From NCBI GenBank assembly GCA_036847185.1, contig DAIUAM010000004.1:33499-97498 (forward strand): DNA of 64,000 nt, read 5' to 3'. This document shows, piece after piece, positions 1 to 7,835 of the stretch. Source of the DNA: UBA4738 sp002413305 (lineage in GTDB: Bacteria; Actinomycetota; UBA4738). Numbering within the stretch: the first letter of the stretch is position 1; the number at the start of each line of letters is the position of its first letter. Both the position numbers and the translations under genes were made by a program. The notes under the pieces were generated by a model. That model did no database searches, was not told the DNA's origin, and was given only the letters and a program-made list of their open reading frames with translations.

Positions 1-39
1 GCCTTCGGCGAGGTCGAGCACCTCGACTGGGGGTCCTGA
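1..39 (+). CDS. C-terminal end of a gene cut by the window edge
   Basis: Frame 1 reads twelve residues ending in HLDWGS and stops at TGA 37-39. The codons have G or C in the third position as in neighbouring genes, so this is probably the 3' end of a plus-strand gene that begins outside the window. Too little remains to name a product. Confidence 0.4.
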   Translation, partial: AFGEVEHLDWGS

Positions 40-56
40 CCGGGCCGCACCCCCCG

Positions 57-540
57 TTACGGGCAGGCGGCCTGACCCGAGTTCGGATCGAGCATGCAGG
101 ATGAGGTATCGACCGCCTCGAACGCCGACGCGGGGACCGACTTCAGCTGGTCCAGCAGCGCGTTCCGCCAGTGGCCGTCCTCGGTGCCCTGGAAGTACCA
201 GTTCGAGCCATTGTCGGCCAGGATCAGCCCGTACTGCTTCATCGCCTTCAGGATGACCCGAGCCGCAGGACTGAAGCCGGCCAGGCTGAAGCTCGCCTTC
301 AGTCGGAACCGGGCGCCCATGGGTGGGTAGTTCGCGCTGCACGTCCCCGCGTCGTGGCGAGCGGGCCAGATGTGCGAGCGGTCGGTGAGGTCGACGGTGA
401 ACCGGATGGCGTGACCGATGGCGCCGGCCCGGACCTCGTCCCACCGCACCAGCCCGGGGAAGATCGGGAGCCCCGCCGCAGGTCGCCGCGAGCAGCGCGA
501 CGGCCGCCCCGGCCACTGCGGATCGGCGGATCCGTTGCAT
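57..540 (-). pseudogene. remnant of a secreted/lipoprotein-type hypothetical protein gene (internal deletion)
   Basis: From 478 down to 57 one frame encodes a coherent C-terminal region (AAGLPIFPGLVRWDEV, then PPMGARFRLKASF and ADNGSNWYF) that I recognise from a conserved family of secreted bacterial proteins of unknown function, normally several hundred residues long. Directly upstream, in another frame, an ATG at 540 starts a typical signal peptide (MQRIRRSAVAGAAVALLAAT followed by Cys, a possible lipobox). The middle of the family is absent and the halves are out of frame, so I read this as a gene that lost an internal segment. An independent short GTG-initiated ORF at 449 is the alternative. 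Family assignment is from memory; no enzymatic role is known. Confidence 0.5.
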
Positions 541-649
541 GGCCTTGGTCACGATACGCGGCTTCCGCTTGCGGTATCGGGTCGAACCGACCGACCTCTT
601 GAGACCGCTCTTCGCCGTAACCCGCTTGCTCACCCGGCCCGGCTTGTCG

Positions 650-655
650 TAGCGT
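650..655 (+). promoter_or_regulatory. -10 element (TAGCGT), probable near-leaderless promoter
   Basis: TAGCGT lies 10 nt before the ATG at 666. It fits the TANNNT pattern seen just before several other genes here; no -35 is obvious. Confidence 0.35.
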
Positions 656-665
656 CCGGCGGGAC

Positions 666-1295
666 ATGGCCTTTCCGAAACGCTTGTTGGCGGGCGACGA
701 AGAGATCGTCCTCGACCTTCGGCCGCATTGGATGGCGCTGGTCGCACCCGGTATCTGGACGATCGCGCTCCTCCTCGTGTTCATCTTCGGCCTGCGGCTG
801 CTCCCGGACACCGCGCCGTCGTTGTTGCGGTGGGGGTTGTTCCTGATCGTGCTGATCGTCTTCGCCTCCACGCCGCTCCCGAAGTACTTGGCGTGGGCGA
901 CGTCGCACTTCGTCGTCACCAGCGGGCGGGTCATCCACCGGTTCGGCTTGGTTGCGAAGCACTCGACCGAGATCCCTCTGGAGAGCGTGAGCGATGTCGA
1001 GTTCGGGCAGGGGATCCTGGAGCGGCTGGTCGGCTCGGGGGACCTCACGATCGAGTCGCCTGGCGAGAACGGCCAGACCCACTTCGTCCACGTCCGGAAC
1101 CCCGAACACGTGCAGAAGACGCTGTACGAGTTGATCGAAGCCGTTCGGCGTAACGCCCCGTCCGGCGCCCGCGGCTCGGTGACGCCGATCTCGGTGGCCG
1201 ACGAGCTGGCCAAGCTCGACCGCCTCCGCCAGCAGGGCATCATCTCCGAGGAGGAGTTCCGAGCGCAGAAGTCCCGGCTCCTCGGGCCGAACTAG
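666..1295 (+). CDS. PH-domain membrane protein with C-terminal SHOCT domain
   Basis: 209 residues. Two hydrophobic segments (about residues 22-44 and 55-75) are followed by a bacterial PH-like region (FVVTSGRVIHRFGLVAK, IPLESVSDVEF) of the YdbS/bPH2 type, and by a C-terminal SHOCT motif (LAKLDRLRQQGIISEEEF, about residues 178-205). Such proteins are small inner-membrane proteins of uncertain role; SHOCT is thought to be an oligomerisation or membrane-associated module. The stop at 1293-1295 is 3 bp from the next start, so it is probably co-transcribed with the GNAT gene. Function cannot be inferred further. Confidence 0.8.
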   Translation: MAFPKRLLAGDEEIVLDLRPHWMALVAPGIWTIALLLVFIFGLRLLPDTAPSLLRWGLFLIVLIVFASTPLPKYLAWATSHFVVTSGRVIHRFGLVAKHSTEIPLESVSDVEFGQGILERLVGSGDLTIESPGENGQTHFVHVRNPEHVQKTLYELIEAVRRNAPSGARGSVTPISVADELAKLDRLRQQGIISEEEFRAQKSRLLGPN

Positions 1296-1298
1296 GCG

Positions 1299-2048
1299 GT
1301 GGCCGGGAGCTCGCGCCGGGGGCATGACGGCGAGGTCGAGGGAAGCGGGCCGGCAGTCAAGCCCCCCCCGCGCGTCCGCCGGCGCCTCCCCGGCATCAAG
1401 ACCCTCAAGCTCGAACAGTTCGAATCCCGCCTCTTGGACGGCACGCCGGTCCTGGTCCGGCCGATCCGGCCCGAGGACCGCCAGCTGCTCATCGCCGGAT
1501 TCCAACGCCTGTCGCCCGAATCGAGGTACGCGCGGTTCATGGCTCCGCTGGCGGAGCTCTCGGAGGCGCAGATCCGCTACCTCACCGAGATCGACTACTT
1601 CGATCACTTCGCCTGGGCGGCCCTCCGCGCCGACGGGGCGGGCGAGGGCATCGGGGTCGCAAGGTACGTCCGGCTGGAGGCCGAGCCCACCGTGGCCGAG
1701 GCGGCCATCACCGTGCTCGACGAGTACCAGGGGAATGGGCTCGGCACGTTGCTCCTGGCGCTGCTGGCCACGGCCGCCCGTGCGGCGGGCGTCTCGCACT
1801 TCCGGGCGTACGTCCTGGAGGAGAACGCCCCGATGCGGGAGCTCCTCGAGGCGCTGGGCGCACGCGCCGTGCACGACTCGCCCGGCGTGCTGAAGCTCGA
1901 CGTCCCGCTCGACCCGCAGCTGCTCCCGGACTCGCCGGCGGCCCGTGTGTTGAAGAGCGTGGCGGCGCGGCTGATGACGCTGACCGGTCCACCGCCGCAC
2001 TGGATCGAGCCTCCGGTTCCGGGCGGGCCCTCGGATGGGGGCGGGTAG
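1299..2048 (+). CDS. GNAT family N-acetyltransferase
   Basis: 249 residues from a GTG start. The central 140 residues match a GNAT acetyltransferase: LVRPIRPEDRQLL (beta-1), then ITVLDEYQGNGLGTLLL, which carries the acetyl-CoA pyrophosphate-binding pattern Q-x-x-G-x-G, and the C-terminal strand ENAPMRELLEALGA. The N-terminal 35 residues are proline/arginine-rich and may be partly untranslated. Arrangement resembles the GNAT modules seen in protein-lysine acetyltransferases, but no cyclic-nucleotide or CoA-ligase domain is attached, so the substrate is unknown. The stop codon overlaps the candidate -10 of the following carboxylase operon. Confidence 0.85.
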   Translation: MAGSSRRGHDGEVEGSGPAVKPPPRVRRRLPGIKTLKLEQFESRLLDGTPVLVRPIRPEDRQLLIAGFQRLSPESRYARFMAPLAELSEAQIRYLTEIDYFDHFAWAALRADGAGEGIGVARYVRLEAEPTVAEAAITVLDEYQGNGLGTLLLALLATAARAAGVSHFRAYVLEENAPMRELLEALGARAVHDSPGVLKLDVPLDPQLLPDSPAARVLKSVAARLMTLTGPPPHWIEPPVPGGPSDGGG

Positions 2049-2051
2049 ACT
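2046..2051 (+). promoter_or_regulatory. -10 element (TAGACT), leaderless promoter of the carboxylase operon
   Basis: TAGACT ends 9 nt before the GTG at 2061 and its first three bases are the stop codon of the GNAT gene. No Shine-Dalgarno lies in the interval, consistent with a leaderless mRNA. Confidence 0.45.
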
Positions 2052-2060
2052 CATCCCCCA

Positions 2061-3644
2061 GTGAGCGTGAGCGAGGGATCGCCTCCGGTGCGCGCCGACG
2101 ACGGGCTCGATCCGGGCCTGGGCGAACGCTTCGCGCACGCCATGGACCGCGCCCGGTCCGGCGGGGCGGAGAAGTACCGGCAGAAGCTCGCGGAGCAGGG
2201 GAAGCTCTTCGTTCGGGAGCGACTCCGCTTGTTGCTGGACGACGCCGGCAGCTTCGCCGAAGAGGGCCTCCTGGTTTCGGCGCGGGCGGGTGACCTACCC
2301 GCCGACGGCGTGGTGACGGGCGTGGGCGACGTGAACGGCCGGCCGGTCGCCGTGATGGCCAACGACCCGACCGTCAAGGCCGGTTCGTGGGGTCCCCAGA
2401 CCGTCGAGAAGATCATCCGCATCGTTGAGCTGGCCAGGAAGCGGAAGCTGCCCATCGTGTACCTGGTCGACTCGGCGGGCGCGCGCATCACCGACCAGGT
2501 CGAGATGTTCCCCGGGCGCCGCGGGGCCGGCAAGATCTTCTACAACCAGGTCCAGGCGTCGGGCCGGATCCCGCAGGTGTGCTGCCTGCTGGGACCGTCG
2601 GCGGCGGGGGGGGCGTACATCCCGGCGTTCTGCGACGTGGTGTTCATGCAGGAGCGGAACGCTTCGATGTACCTCGGTTCCCCGCGGATGGCCGAAGAGG
2701 TGATCGGGGAGCGCGTCTCGCTGGAGGAGATGGGCGGGGCGCGCATGCACTGCGAGGTCAGCGGGTGCGGCGACCTGCTCGTCCCGGACGACGCGAGCGC
2801 GATCGACGCCGCCCGCGCCTACCTCGCCTACTTCCCGTCGAACTGGACCGAGCTTCCACCGCGCGCGGACGGACGCCCGCCCGCCTACCGAGGATCGCTG
2901 GCCGGGCTCGTCCCGGACGACGAATCGCGCGCGTTCGACATGTACGCGCTGATCGCCGGCGTGGTCGACGAGGACTCGTTCTTCGAGATCAAGCCGGACT
3001 TCGCCCGTGAGGTGATCACGGGCCTCGGCAGGCTGGACGGCCGGGTGGTGGGGATCGTGGCGAACCAGCCCGCGCACCTCGGCGGGGTGCTGTTCGTCGA
3101 TTCGTCCGACAAGGTCGCCCGCTTCGTCTGGCTGTGCGACGCGTTCAACATCCCGCTGGTCTTCCTGGCAGACGTGCCGGGCTTCATGATCGGCTCGGCC
3201 GTGGAGCGGCAGGGGATCATCCGCCACGGCGCGAAGCTGATCACCGCGGTCAGCGAGGCCACCGTGCCGAAGTTCAGCGTGATCGTCCGCAAGGCGTACG
3301 GCGCCGGGCTCTACGCGATGGCCGGGCCGGGGTTCGAACCGGACGCCACGCTAGCTCTGCCCACGGCGCGGATCGCCGTCATGGGCCCGGAGCCCGCGGT
3401 GAACGCGGTCTTCTACAACAAGATCCAGGCCATCTCCGACCCGGTGGAGCGAGCGGCCTTCGTCGCCGAACAGCGGCGGGAGTACGAAGAGGACATCGAC
3501 CTGTTGCACCTCGCGTCGGCGAACGTGGTCGACGCGGTCGTCGAACCGGACGACCTGCGGGCCGAACTGGGAAAGCGGCTTGACCAAGCCCAGGGGAAGG
3601 AGCGGGACTTCAGTGGCCGCCGCCACGGTGTCCCGCCGGTATGA
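2061..3644 (+). CDS. acyl-CoA carboxylase carboxyltransferase (beta) subunit, probably methylcrotonyl-CoA carboxylase
   Basis: 527 residues, the usual length for a biotin-dependent carboxyltransferase beta subunit. The two crotonase-like lobes are visible: the N-lobe has KYRQKLAEQGKLFVRERL, VDSAGARI and the oxyanion region GPSAAGGAYIPAFCD; the C-lobe has VANQPAHLGGVLFVDSSDK, DVPGFMIG and MAGPGFEPDATLALPTARIAVMGPE. It would transfer the carboxyl group from carboxybiotin to an acyl-CoA in the cytoplasm. Substrate is inferred from neighbours: an AUH-like hydratase, an HMG-CoA lyase homologue and a biotin carboxylase follow, the leucine (liu) pathway set. The motif details differ from mitochondrial MCCB, so another branched acyl-CoA is possible. 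Confidence 0.88.
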   Translation: MSVSEGSPPVRADDGLDPGLGERFAHAMDRARSGGAEKYRQKLAEQGKLFVRERLRLLLDDAGSFAEEGLLVSARAGDLPADGVVTGVGDVNGRPVAVMANDPTVKAGSWGPQTVEKIIRIVELARKRKLPIVYLVDSAGARITDQVEMFPGRRGAGKIFYNQVQASGRIPQVCCLLGPSAAGGAYIPAFCDVVFMQERNASMYLGSPRMAEEVIGERVSLEEMGGARMHCEVSGCGDLLVPDDASAIDAARAYLAYFPSNWTELPPRADGRPPAYRGSLAGLVPDDESRAFDMYALIAGVVDEDSFFEIKPDFAREVITGLGRLDGRVVGIVANQPAHLGGVLFVDSSDKVARFVWLCDAFNIPLVFLADVPGFMIGSAVERQGIIRHGAKLITAVSEATVPKFSVIVRKAYGAGLYAMAGPGFEPDATLALPTARIAVMGPEPAVNAVFYNKIQAISDPVERAAFVAEQRREYEEDIDLLHLASANVVDAVVEPDDLRAELGKRLDQAQGKERDFSGRRHGVPPV

Positions 3645-3660
3645 GCGGGGCGCGGCCGGC

Positions 3661-3909
3661 GTGAGCGGGGAGCGGGGCCCGGGCTCGGCGGCCACGTCGT
3701 ACTGGGCCGGGCGCCTGATCGTGGTGGTGTTCGGGGCGATGGTCTTCGTGCGCGGGTACAGCGGGCGCACGCCCTGGGTGTGGGTCACCGGGCTGGTCGT
3801 GGCCGTGCTGCCGATCGCCTACGCGTTCGCGGTCTGGATGCGGAAGCGAGGCCGCGGTGGGCGGTTCGCCGGGCGGAGCGGCCACGTATCCGAAGGAGGC
3901 GCCCGGTGA
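3661..3909 (+). CDS. small membrane protein with two transmembrane segments
   Basis: About 82 residues from GTG 3661 (upstream in-frame GTGs at 3628 and 3613 are possible). Two hydrophobic helices are clear: YWAGRLIVVVFGAMVFVRG and WVWVTGLVVAVLPIAYAFAV, followed by a basic tail. It sits between the carboxylase beta and hydratase genes and its stop overlaps the hydratase GTG (positions 3906-3909), so it is translated in the same operon. I do not recognise a family; a position inside the carboxylase operon might suggest membrane anchoring or transport, but this is a guess. Confidence 0.6.
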   Translation: MSGERGPGSAATSYWAGRLIVVVFGAMVFVRGYSGRTPWVWVTGLVVAVLPIAYAFAVWMRKRGRGGRFAGRSGHVSEGGAR

Positions 3910-4682
3910 CGTTCGTCCAGCTCTCGCTGTCCGACCACGTCGCGACGGTGATGCTGTCCCGGCCCGAAGCGCTCAACGCGATCTCGAGCGAGGTGGCGGA
4001 CGAGCTCGCGGGCAGCGTGCTCCAGGCAGCCGCCGAACCGGAGGCGTGGGTCGTGGTGCTCGCGGCGGCCGGCGACCGGGCGTTCTGCGTGGGCGCCGAC
4101 CTGAAGGAGCGGGGCGAGCTCGACGACGCCGGGTGGATGGCGAACCGGACCCTGATGCGAGGGTTGTTCGACGCGCTCCGTTCGCTGCCCCAGCCGACCA
4201 TCGCCTCGGTGTTCGGACACGCGCTGGGGGGTGGGTTCGAGCTGGCGCTGTCGTGCGACCTGATCGTGGCGTCGGAGGATGCTGTGTTCGGGCTGCCGGA
4301 GGTCCGGGTCGGCATCGTGCCGGGCGGCGGAGGGACGCAGCTGCTGACGCGGCGGCTGGGGCCGGCCCGGGCGAAGGAACTCGTCCTCACCGGGAAGCGG
4401 ATCAGCGCGCAGGAGGCGTTCGACCTGGGTCTGGTGGCGCGGGTGGTCGAACGCGTGGCGCTCCACGAGTCGACGATGGAGCTGGCCCGGGAGATCTGCC
4501 GGTCGTCGCCGGTTGGGGTGCGGGAGGCGAAGCGGGCCATCGACCGGGCGCTGGACGTGCCGCTCGAGGACGGCATCGACCTGGAGGACCTGGCGTGGCG
4601 AAGGGCGGTGGCGTCCGCGGACCGGCGGGAGGGCATCGCCGCGTTCAACGAGAAGCGCGACCCGCAGTGGAAGGGCCGGTGA
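3906..4682 (+). CDS. enoyl-CoA hydratase, likely methylglutaconyl-CoA hydratase
   Basis: 258 residues, a standard single-domain crotonase. GTG start is set by a Shine-Dalgarno GGAGG about 8 nt upstream and by the four-base overlap with the preceding gene. Both catalytic glutamates of the family are present (HALGGGFELALSCD and GLPEVRVGIVPGGGGTQ), and the oxyanion loop GADLKERGEL is recognisable. PGGGGTQ resembles human AUH, which hydrates 3-methylglutaconyl-CoA, and the neighbours (carboxylase subunits, HMG-CoA lyase homologue) support that step of leucine breakdown. A generic crotonase, for example converting 3-hydroxybutyryl-CoA to crotonyl-CoA for the Ccr enzyme at 29.9 kb, cannot be excluded. 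Confidence 0.88.
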   Translation: MTFVQLSLSDHVATVMLSRPEALNAISSEVADELAGSVLQAAAEPEAWVVVLAAAGDRAFCVGADLKERGELDDAGWMANRTLMRGLFDALRSLPQPTIASVFGHALGGGFELALSCDLIVASEDAVFGLPEVRVGIVPGGGGTQLLTRRLGPARAKELVLTGKRISAQEAFDLGLVARVVERVALHESTMELAREICRSSPVGVREAKRAIDRALDVPLEDGIDLEDLAWRRAVASADRREGIAAFNEKRDPQWKGR

Positions 4683-5608
4683 GCCTCCGGTCCTCCCTCC
4701 CGGGACGGGCCACGATCCGCGAGGTCGGCCCCCGCGACGGGCTGCAGGGCGAGGCGCCACTGCCGGTCGAATCGCGCGCCCGGCTGATCTCCGCGCTGTC
4801 GCGGTGCGGCCTGCCGAAGATCGAAGCGGTCGCGTTCGTCTCCCCGAAGGCGGTGCCGGCCATGGCGGGGGCGGGCGAGGTCTGGGCGAAGGTGGAGCGC
4901 TCGCCGGACGTGGCGTATTCGGCGCTGGTCCCGAACCGGCGGGGGGCCGAGGCGGCGTTGGAGGCCGGGGGCTTCTCGTCGCTCCAGGCGTTCCTGGCGG
5001 CCTCCGACGGCTACAACACGCACAACGTCGGCAAGACCGTGGAGGAATCGGTCGAGGACGTGGCCGGCGTGGTGGCCGCGGCGTCGCGAGCCGTGCCGCC
5101 GGTCCCCGTGGAGTGTTCGATCTCCGCTTCCTTCGGCGATCCGTTCGAGGGCGACGTCCCGCCGGCCCGGGTGCTGGAGGTGGCCGAACGGCTCGCCGAC
5201 CTGGGGGTTCGGGGCGTGTCGCTCGGGGACACGACCGGCATGGCCACCCCGACCCGGGTGTGGGAGGTCGCAGGACTGGTGCGGGACCGCCTACCCGATC
5301 TCGCCCTGAACCTGCACTTCCACGACACGCGGGGCGCGGCCATGGCGAACGTGCTGGCCGCGCTCGAGCTCGGGTGCAACGAGTTCGATGCGAGCATCGG
5401 GGGACTCGGAGGTTCGCCGTTCGCCCCGGGGTCGAACGGGAACGTGGCCACGGAGGACCTGGTGAGCATGCTCGCGGACATGGGCATCGAGACCGGCGTC
5501 CGAAGCCTCGAGGAACTCTTGGAGGCGTCGGCTCTGCTCCACGCCCTGGTGGGACACGACCTGGCCAGCCGGGTCTGGCGGGCCGCGGCGCCGGCGTCGC
5601 GGGACTAA
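4679..5608 (+). CDS. hydroxymethylglutaryl-CoA lyase homologue with Ser at the catalytic Cys position
   Basis: 309 residues, TIM-barrel DRE/HMGL family. GTG 4679 overlaps the hydratase stop. The family signatures are present: REVGPRDGLQGE near residue 17 (Arg and Asp of the active site), LHFHDTRGAAMAN (metal-binding His pair) and GGLGGSPFAPGSNGNVATED near residue 243. In characterised HMG-CoA lyases the last loop is GGLGGCP, with Cys266 (human) as a catalytic residue; here residue 246 is encoded by TCG, serine. The expected reaction is cleavage of HMG-CoA to acetoacetate and acetyl-CoA, finishing leucine breakdown. The substitution may mean reduced activity or a different DRE-type aldol cleavage. 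Confidence 0.85.
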   Translation: MSLRSSLPGRATIREVGPRDGLQGEAPLPVESRARLISALSRCGLPKIEAVAFVSPKAVPAMAGAGEVWAKVERSPDVAYSALVPNRRGAEAALEAGGFSSLQAFLAASDGYNTHNVGKTVEESVEDVAGVVAAASRAVPPVPVECSISASFGDPFEGDVPPARVLEVAERLADLGVRGVSLGDTTGMATPTRVWEVAGLVRDRLPDLALNLHFHDTRGAAMANVLAALELGCNEFDASIGGLGGSPFAPGSNGNVATEDLVSMLADMGIETGVRSLEELLEASALLHALVGHDLASRVWRAAAPASRD

Positions 5609-5618
5609 GGGACGCCGC

Positions 5619-7349
5619 GTGTTCTCGAGGATCCTGGTGGCGAACCGAGGCGAGATCGCGGTGCGCGTGATCCGGACGTGCCACGACCTGGGTGTGGAAG
5701 CGGTGGCGATCCATTCGGACGTCGACGCCGAGGCTCGGTACGTCGAGCTGGCGGACCAGGCGATCCACCTGCCAGGCGTGGCGCCCGCCGACACGTACCT
5801 GAACGCCGGCGCGATCCTGGAGGCGGCCCGGGACTCCGGTGCCGAGGCGATCCACCCCGGCTACGGGTTCCTCTCCGAGCGGGCCGAGTTCGCCGAAGCG
5901 GTGACGGCCGCCGGGCTGGTCTGGATCGGCCCGCCCGCGGAGGCGTCGAGGGCGTCGGGCGACAAGCTCCGGGCCCGGCGGCTGGCCGGCTCGGCCGGTG
6001 TCGACCCGGTGCCGGGCACGCTCGATCCGGTCCGGGACGGAGGCGAGGCGCTGGCGTTCGGCGCCGAGCATGGCTACCCGATCGCCATCAAAGCCGCCGG
6101 CGGTGGGGGCGGTCGCGGGTTGCGGGTGGCCCGCGACGCCGGTGAGGTCCCCGATGCGCTGGCCGGGGCCGTCCGGGAGGCCGAGACCTACTTCGGCGAC
6201 AGCGACGTCTACCTCGAGCGCTACCTCGACCAGCCGAAACACATCGAGGTCCAGGTCCTCGCGCCCCGGGCGGGCCAGGCCATCTGGCTGGGCGCGCGGG
6301 ACTGTTCGCTCCAGCGCCGGCATCAGAAGCTGGTCGAAGAGACCCCGCCGCCGCGTTTCGGGGAGGTCGTCCCGGCCATGGGGCAGGCCGCGGTGGCCGT
6401 GGCCGACGCGTGCGGCTACGTTGGCGCCGGCACCGTCGAGTTCCTGCTCGACACGGGCGATGCCGGCACGGGCCGCTTCTTCTTCCTCGAGGTCAACGCG
6501 CGTCTCCAGGTCGAACACACGATCACCGAGGAGGTGTTCGGCGTGGATCTGGTCGCCGCCCAGCTTCGGATCGCGGCCGGCGAGGACCTCGGCTTCGGCC
6601 AGGCCGACGTCGAACCGGGCGGCCGGTTGGGTCCCCGGGGCCACGCCATCGAATGCCGCATCAACGCCGAGGACCCGGCGCGCGGCTTCCTGCCGGGTCC
6701 CGGCCGCCTCCGCCGCTACCGCGAGCCGGGCGGCCCCGGGATCCGGGTCGACTCCGGTTTCGGCGAGGGGGACGAGGTCCCGGGCGCGTACGACAGCCTG
6801 GTGGCGAAGCTGGTCGCGTGGGGTTCGACCCGCGACGAGGCGCGGGCCCGGATGCTGCGCGCGCTGGACGAATTCCGGATCGAGGGGATACCGACCACGA
6901 TCCCGGCCCACCGGGCCCTCCTGATGGACCCGCGGTTCGTCGATGGCTCTTACACGACGAAGACCGCCGAAGGCGGAGCCCTGGATGCCTTGCGCTCGGT
7001 CACGGAGGACGCGGGAGCCCCCGCCTCCGACCCGCCTTCACCTGCGGTGCTGCTCGTCGAAGGCACCCCAGCCCGCCTCTGGAACCCGGCGATGGCCCCG
7101 TCGGCGAGCGGCGCCATGACCGCCGGTGGCGCCGTCCACGGGAGCGTCGTCGCCCCGATGCACGGCACCATCCTCCAGGTTCTGGTCGCGCCGGGCGACC
7201 AGGTCGAACGCGGCGATCCCGTCGCCATCCTGGAGGCGATGAAGATGGAGACGCACGTGTCCGCGAACGCGGCGGGGACCGTCACGGACGTCCGTGTGCA
7301 GCCCGGCACGGTGGTCGAAGCGGGCGAGATCGTGGCCGTCGTCGGCTGA
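5619..7349 (+). CDS. acyl-CoA carboxylase biotin-carboxylase/biotin-carrier (alpha) subunit
   Basis: 576 residues, GTG start, 10 bp after the lyase gene. Domain order: biotin carboxylase N-domain (FSRILVANRGEIAVRVIRT), ATP-grasp with the glycine-rich loop AIKAAGGGGGRGLRV near residue 157 and the catalytic EVNARLQVEHTITE, BC C-domain, then a biotinyl carrier domain with the biotinylation motif EAMKMET at about residue 541. Length matches actinobacterial AccA-type alpha chains. It carboxylates biotin with ATP and bicarbonate and would serve the beta subunit at 2061 and perhaps the unlinked PccB at 27-28.7 kb, because no second alpha subunit is in the window. Confidence 0.93.
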   Translation: MFSRILVANRGEIAVRVIRTCHDLGVEAVAIHSDVDAEARYVELADQAIHLPGVAPADTYLNAGAILEAARDSGAEAIHPGYGFLSERAEFAEAVTAAGLVWIGPPAEASRASGDKLRARRLAGSAGVDPVPGTLDPVRDGGEALAFGAEHGYPIAIKAAGGGGGRGLRVARDAGEVPDALAGAVREAETYFGDSDVYLERYLDQPKHIEVQVLAPRAGQAIWLGARDCSLQRRHQKLVEETPPPRFGEVVPAMGQAAVAVADACGYVGAGTVEFLLDTGDAGTGRFFFLEVNARLQVEHTITEEVFGVDLVAAQLRIAAGEDLGFGQADVEPGGRLGPRGHAIECRINAEDPARGFLPGPGRLRRYREPGGPGIRVDSGFGEGDEVPGAYDSLVAKLVAWGSTRDEARARMLRALDEFRIEGIPTTIPAHRALLMDPRFVDGSYTTKTAEGGALDALRSVTEDAGAPASDPPSPAVLLVEGTPARLWNPAMAPSASGAMTAGGAVHGSVVAPMHGTILQVLVAPGDQVERGDPVAILEAMKMETHVSANAAGTVTDVRVQPGTVVEAGEIVAVVG

Positions 7350-7351
7350 GC

Positions 7352-7357
7352 TACACT
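7352..7357 (+). promoter_or_regulatory. -10 element (TACACT), leaderless promoter
   Basis: TACACT ends 6 nt before the GTG at 7364, exactly where a transcript would start at the initiation codon. The preceding gene ended at 7349. Confidence 0.5.
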
Positions 7358-7363
7358 CCGGCT

Positions 7364-7780
7364 GTGGTGGCGGACGACGCGAACGGCCGGGGTGCCGAAC
7401 GGATCGTCGAGGAGCTCGACCTCGTCTTCTACTGGGTCTCCGACATGGAACGCGCGCTCGCCTTCTACCAGGACACGCTCGGGCTCCCGCTGGTCAGGCG
7501 CGATGCGCAGAGCTGGGCCTTGTTCGAACTGGCCGGGAGGCGGTTCGCGCTGCACGCGGCCGCCGAGGGACAGGCGGTGACGCCGGGCGGGGCGACGGCC
7601 GTGTTCTCCGTGCACGACCTCGATGCCGCGCGGGCCCGGCTGGCCGACCGGGGCGTGCGGTCCTCGCACGAGGGCGACGTCGAGGGCTACGCGCGGTTCG
7701 CGTCGTTCCAGGATCCCGACGGCAACACCTTCCAACTCATGGAGTACGCGCGCCCCCAGGCACCCTCCACGCCCGGCTGA
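7364..7780 (+). CDS. VOC (glyoxalase/bleomycin-resistance) family protein
   Basis: 138 residues. Two beta-alpha-beta-beta-beta units typical of VOC proteins: LDLVFYWVSDMERALAFYQDTLGLPL at the N-terminus (written here by its key elements, Phe-Tyr then D-T-L-G-L) and the ending FQDPDGNTFQLMEYA with the metal-ligand Glu-type position. These are small cytoplasmic metal-dependent lyases, dioxygenases, epimerases or binding proteins; the substrate is not evident. An own leaderless promoter suggests that it is not simply part of the carboxylase operon. Starts at the first of two adjacent GTG codons (7364, 7367). Confidence 0.8.
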   Translation: MVADDANGRGAERIVEELDLVFYWVSDMERALAFYQDTLGLPLVRRDAQSWALFELAGRRFALHAAAEGQAVTPGGATAVFSVHDLDAARARLADRGVRSSHEGDVEGYARFASFQDPDGNTFQLMEYARPQAPSTPG

Positions 7781-7823
7781 CCTCTCGGGGGGATCTCCGC
7801 GGCGGGATGTCCTGTCCTCTCAC

Positions 7824-7829
7824 TATGCT
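7824..7829 (+). promoter_or_regulatory. -10 element (TATGCT), leaderless promoter of the cyclase gene
   Basis: TATGCT ends 6 nt before GTG 7836; no Shine-Dalgarno is present. This supports GTG 7836 rather than ATG 7845 as the start. Confidence 0.5.
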
Positions 7830-7835
7830 TGGTCC

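Noticed and set aside
3819..6911. Very long open frame on the minus strand opposite the carboxylase genes
   Set aside because: Codon-register shadow of GC-rich plus-strand genes; composition is Arg/Pro/Gly-rich and no family motif appears.
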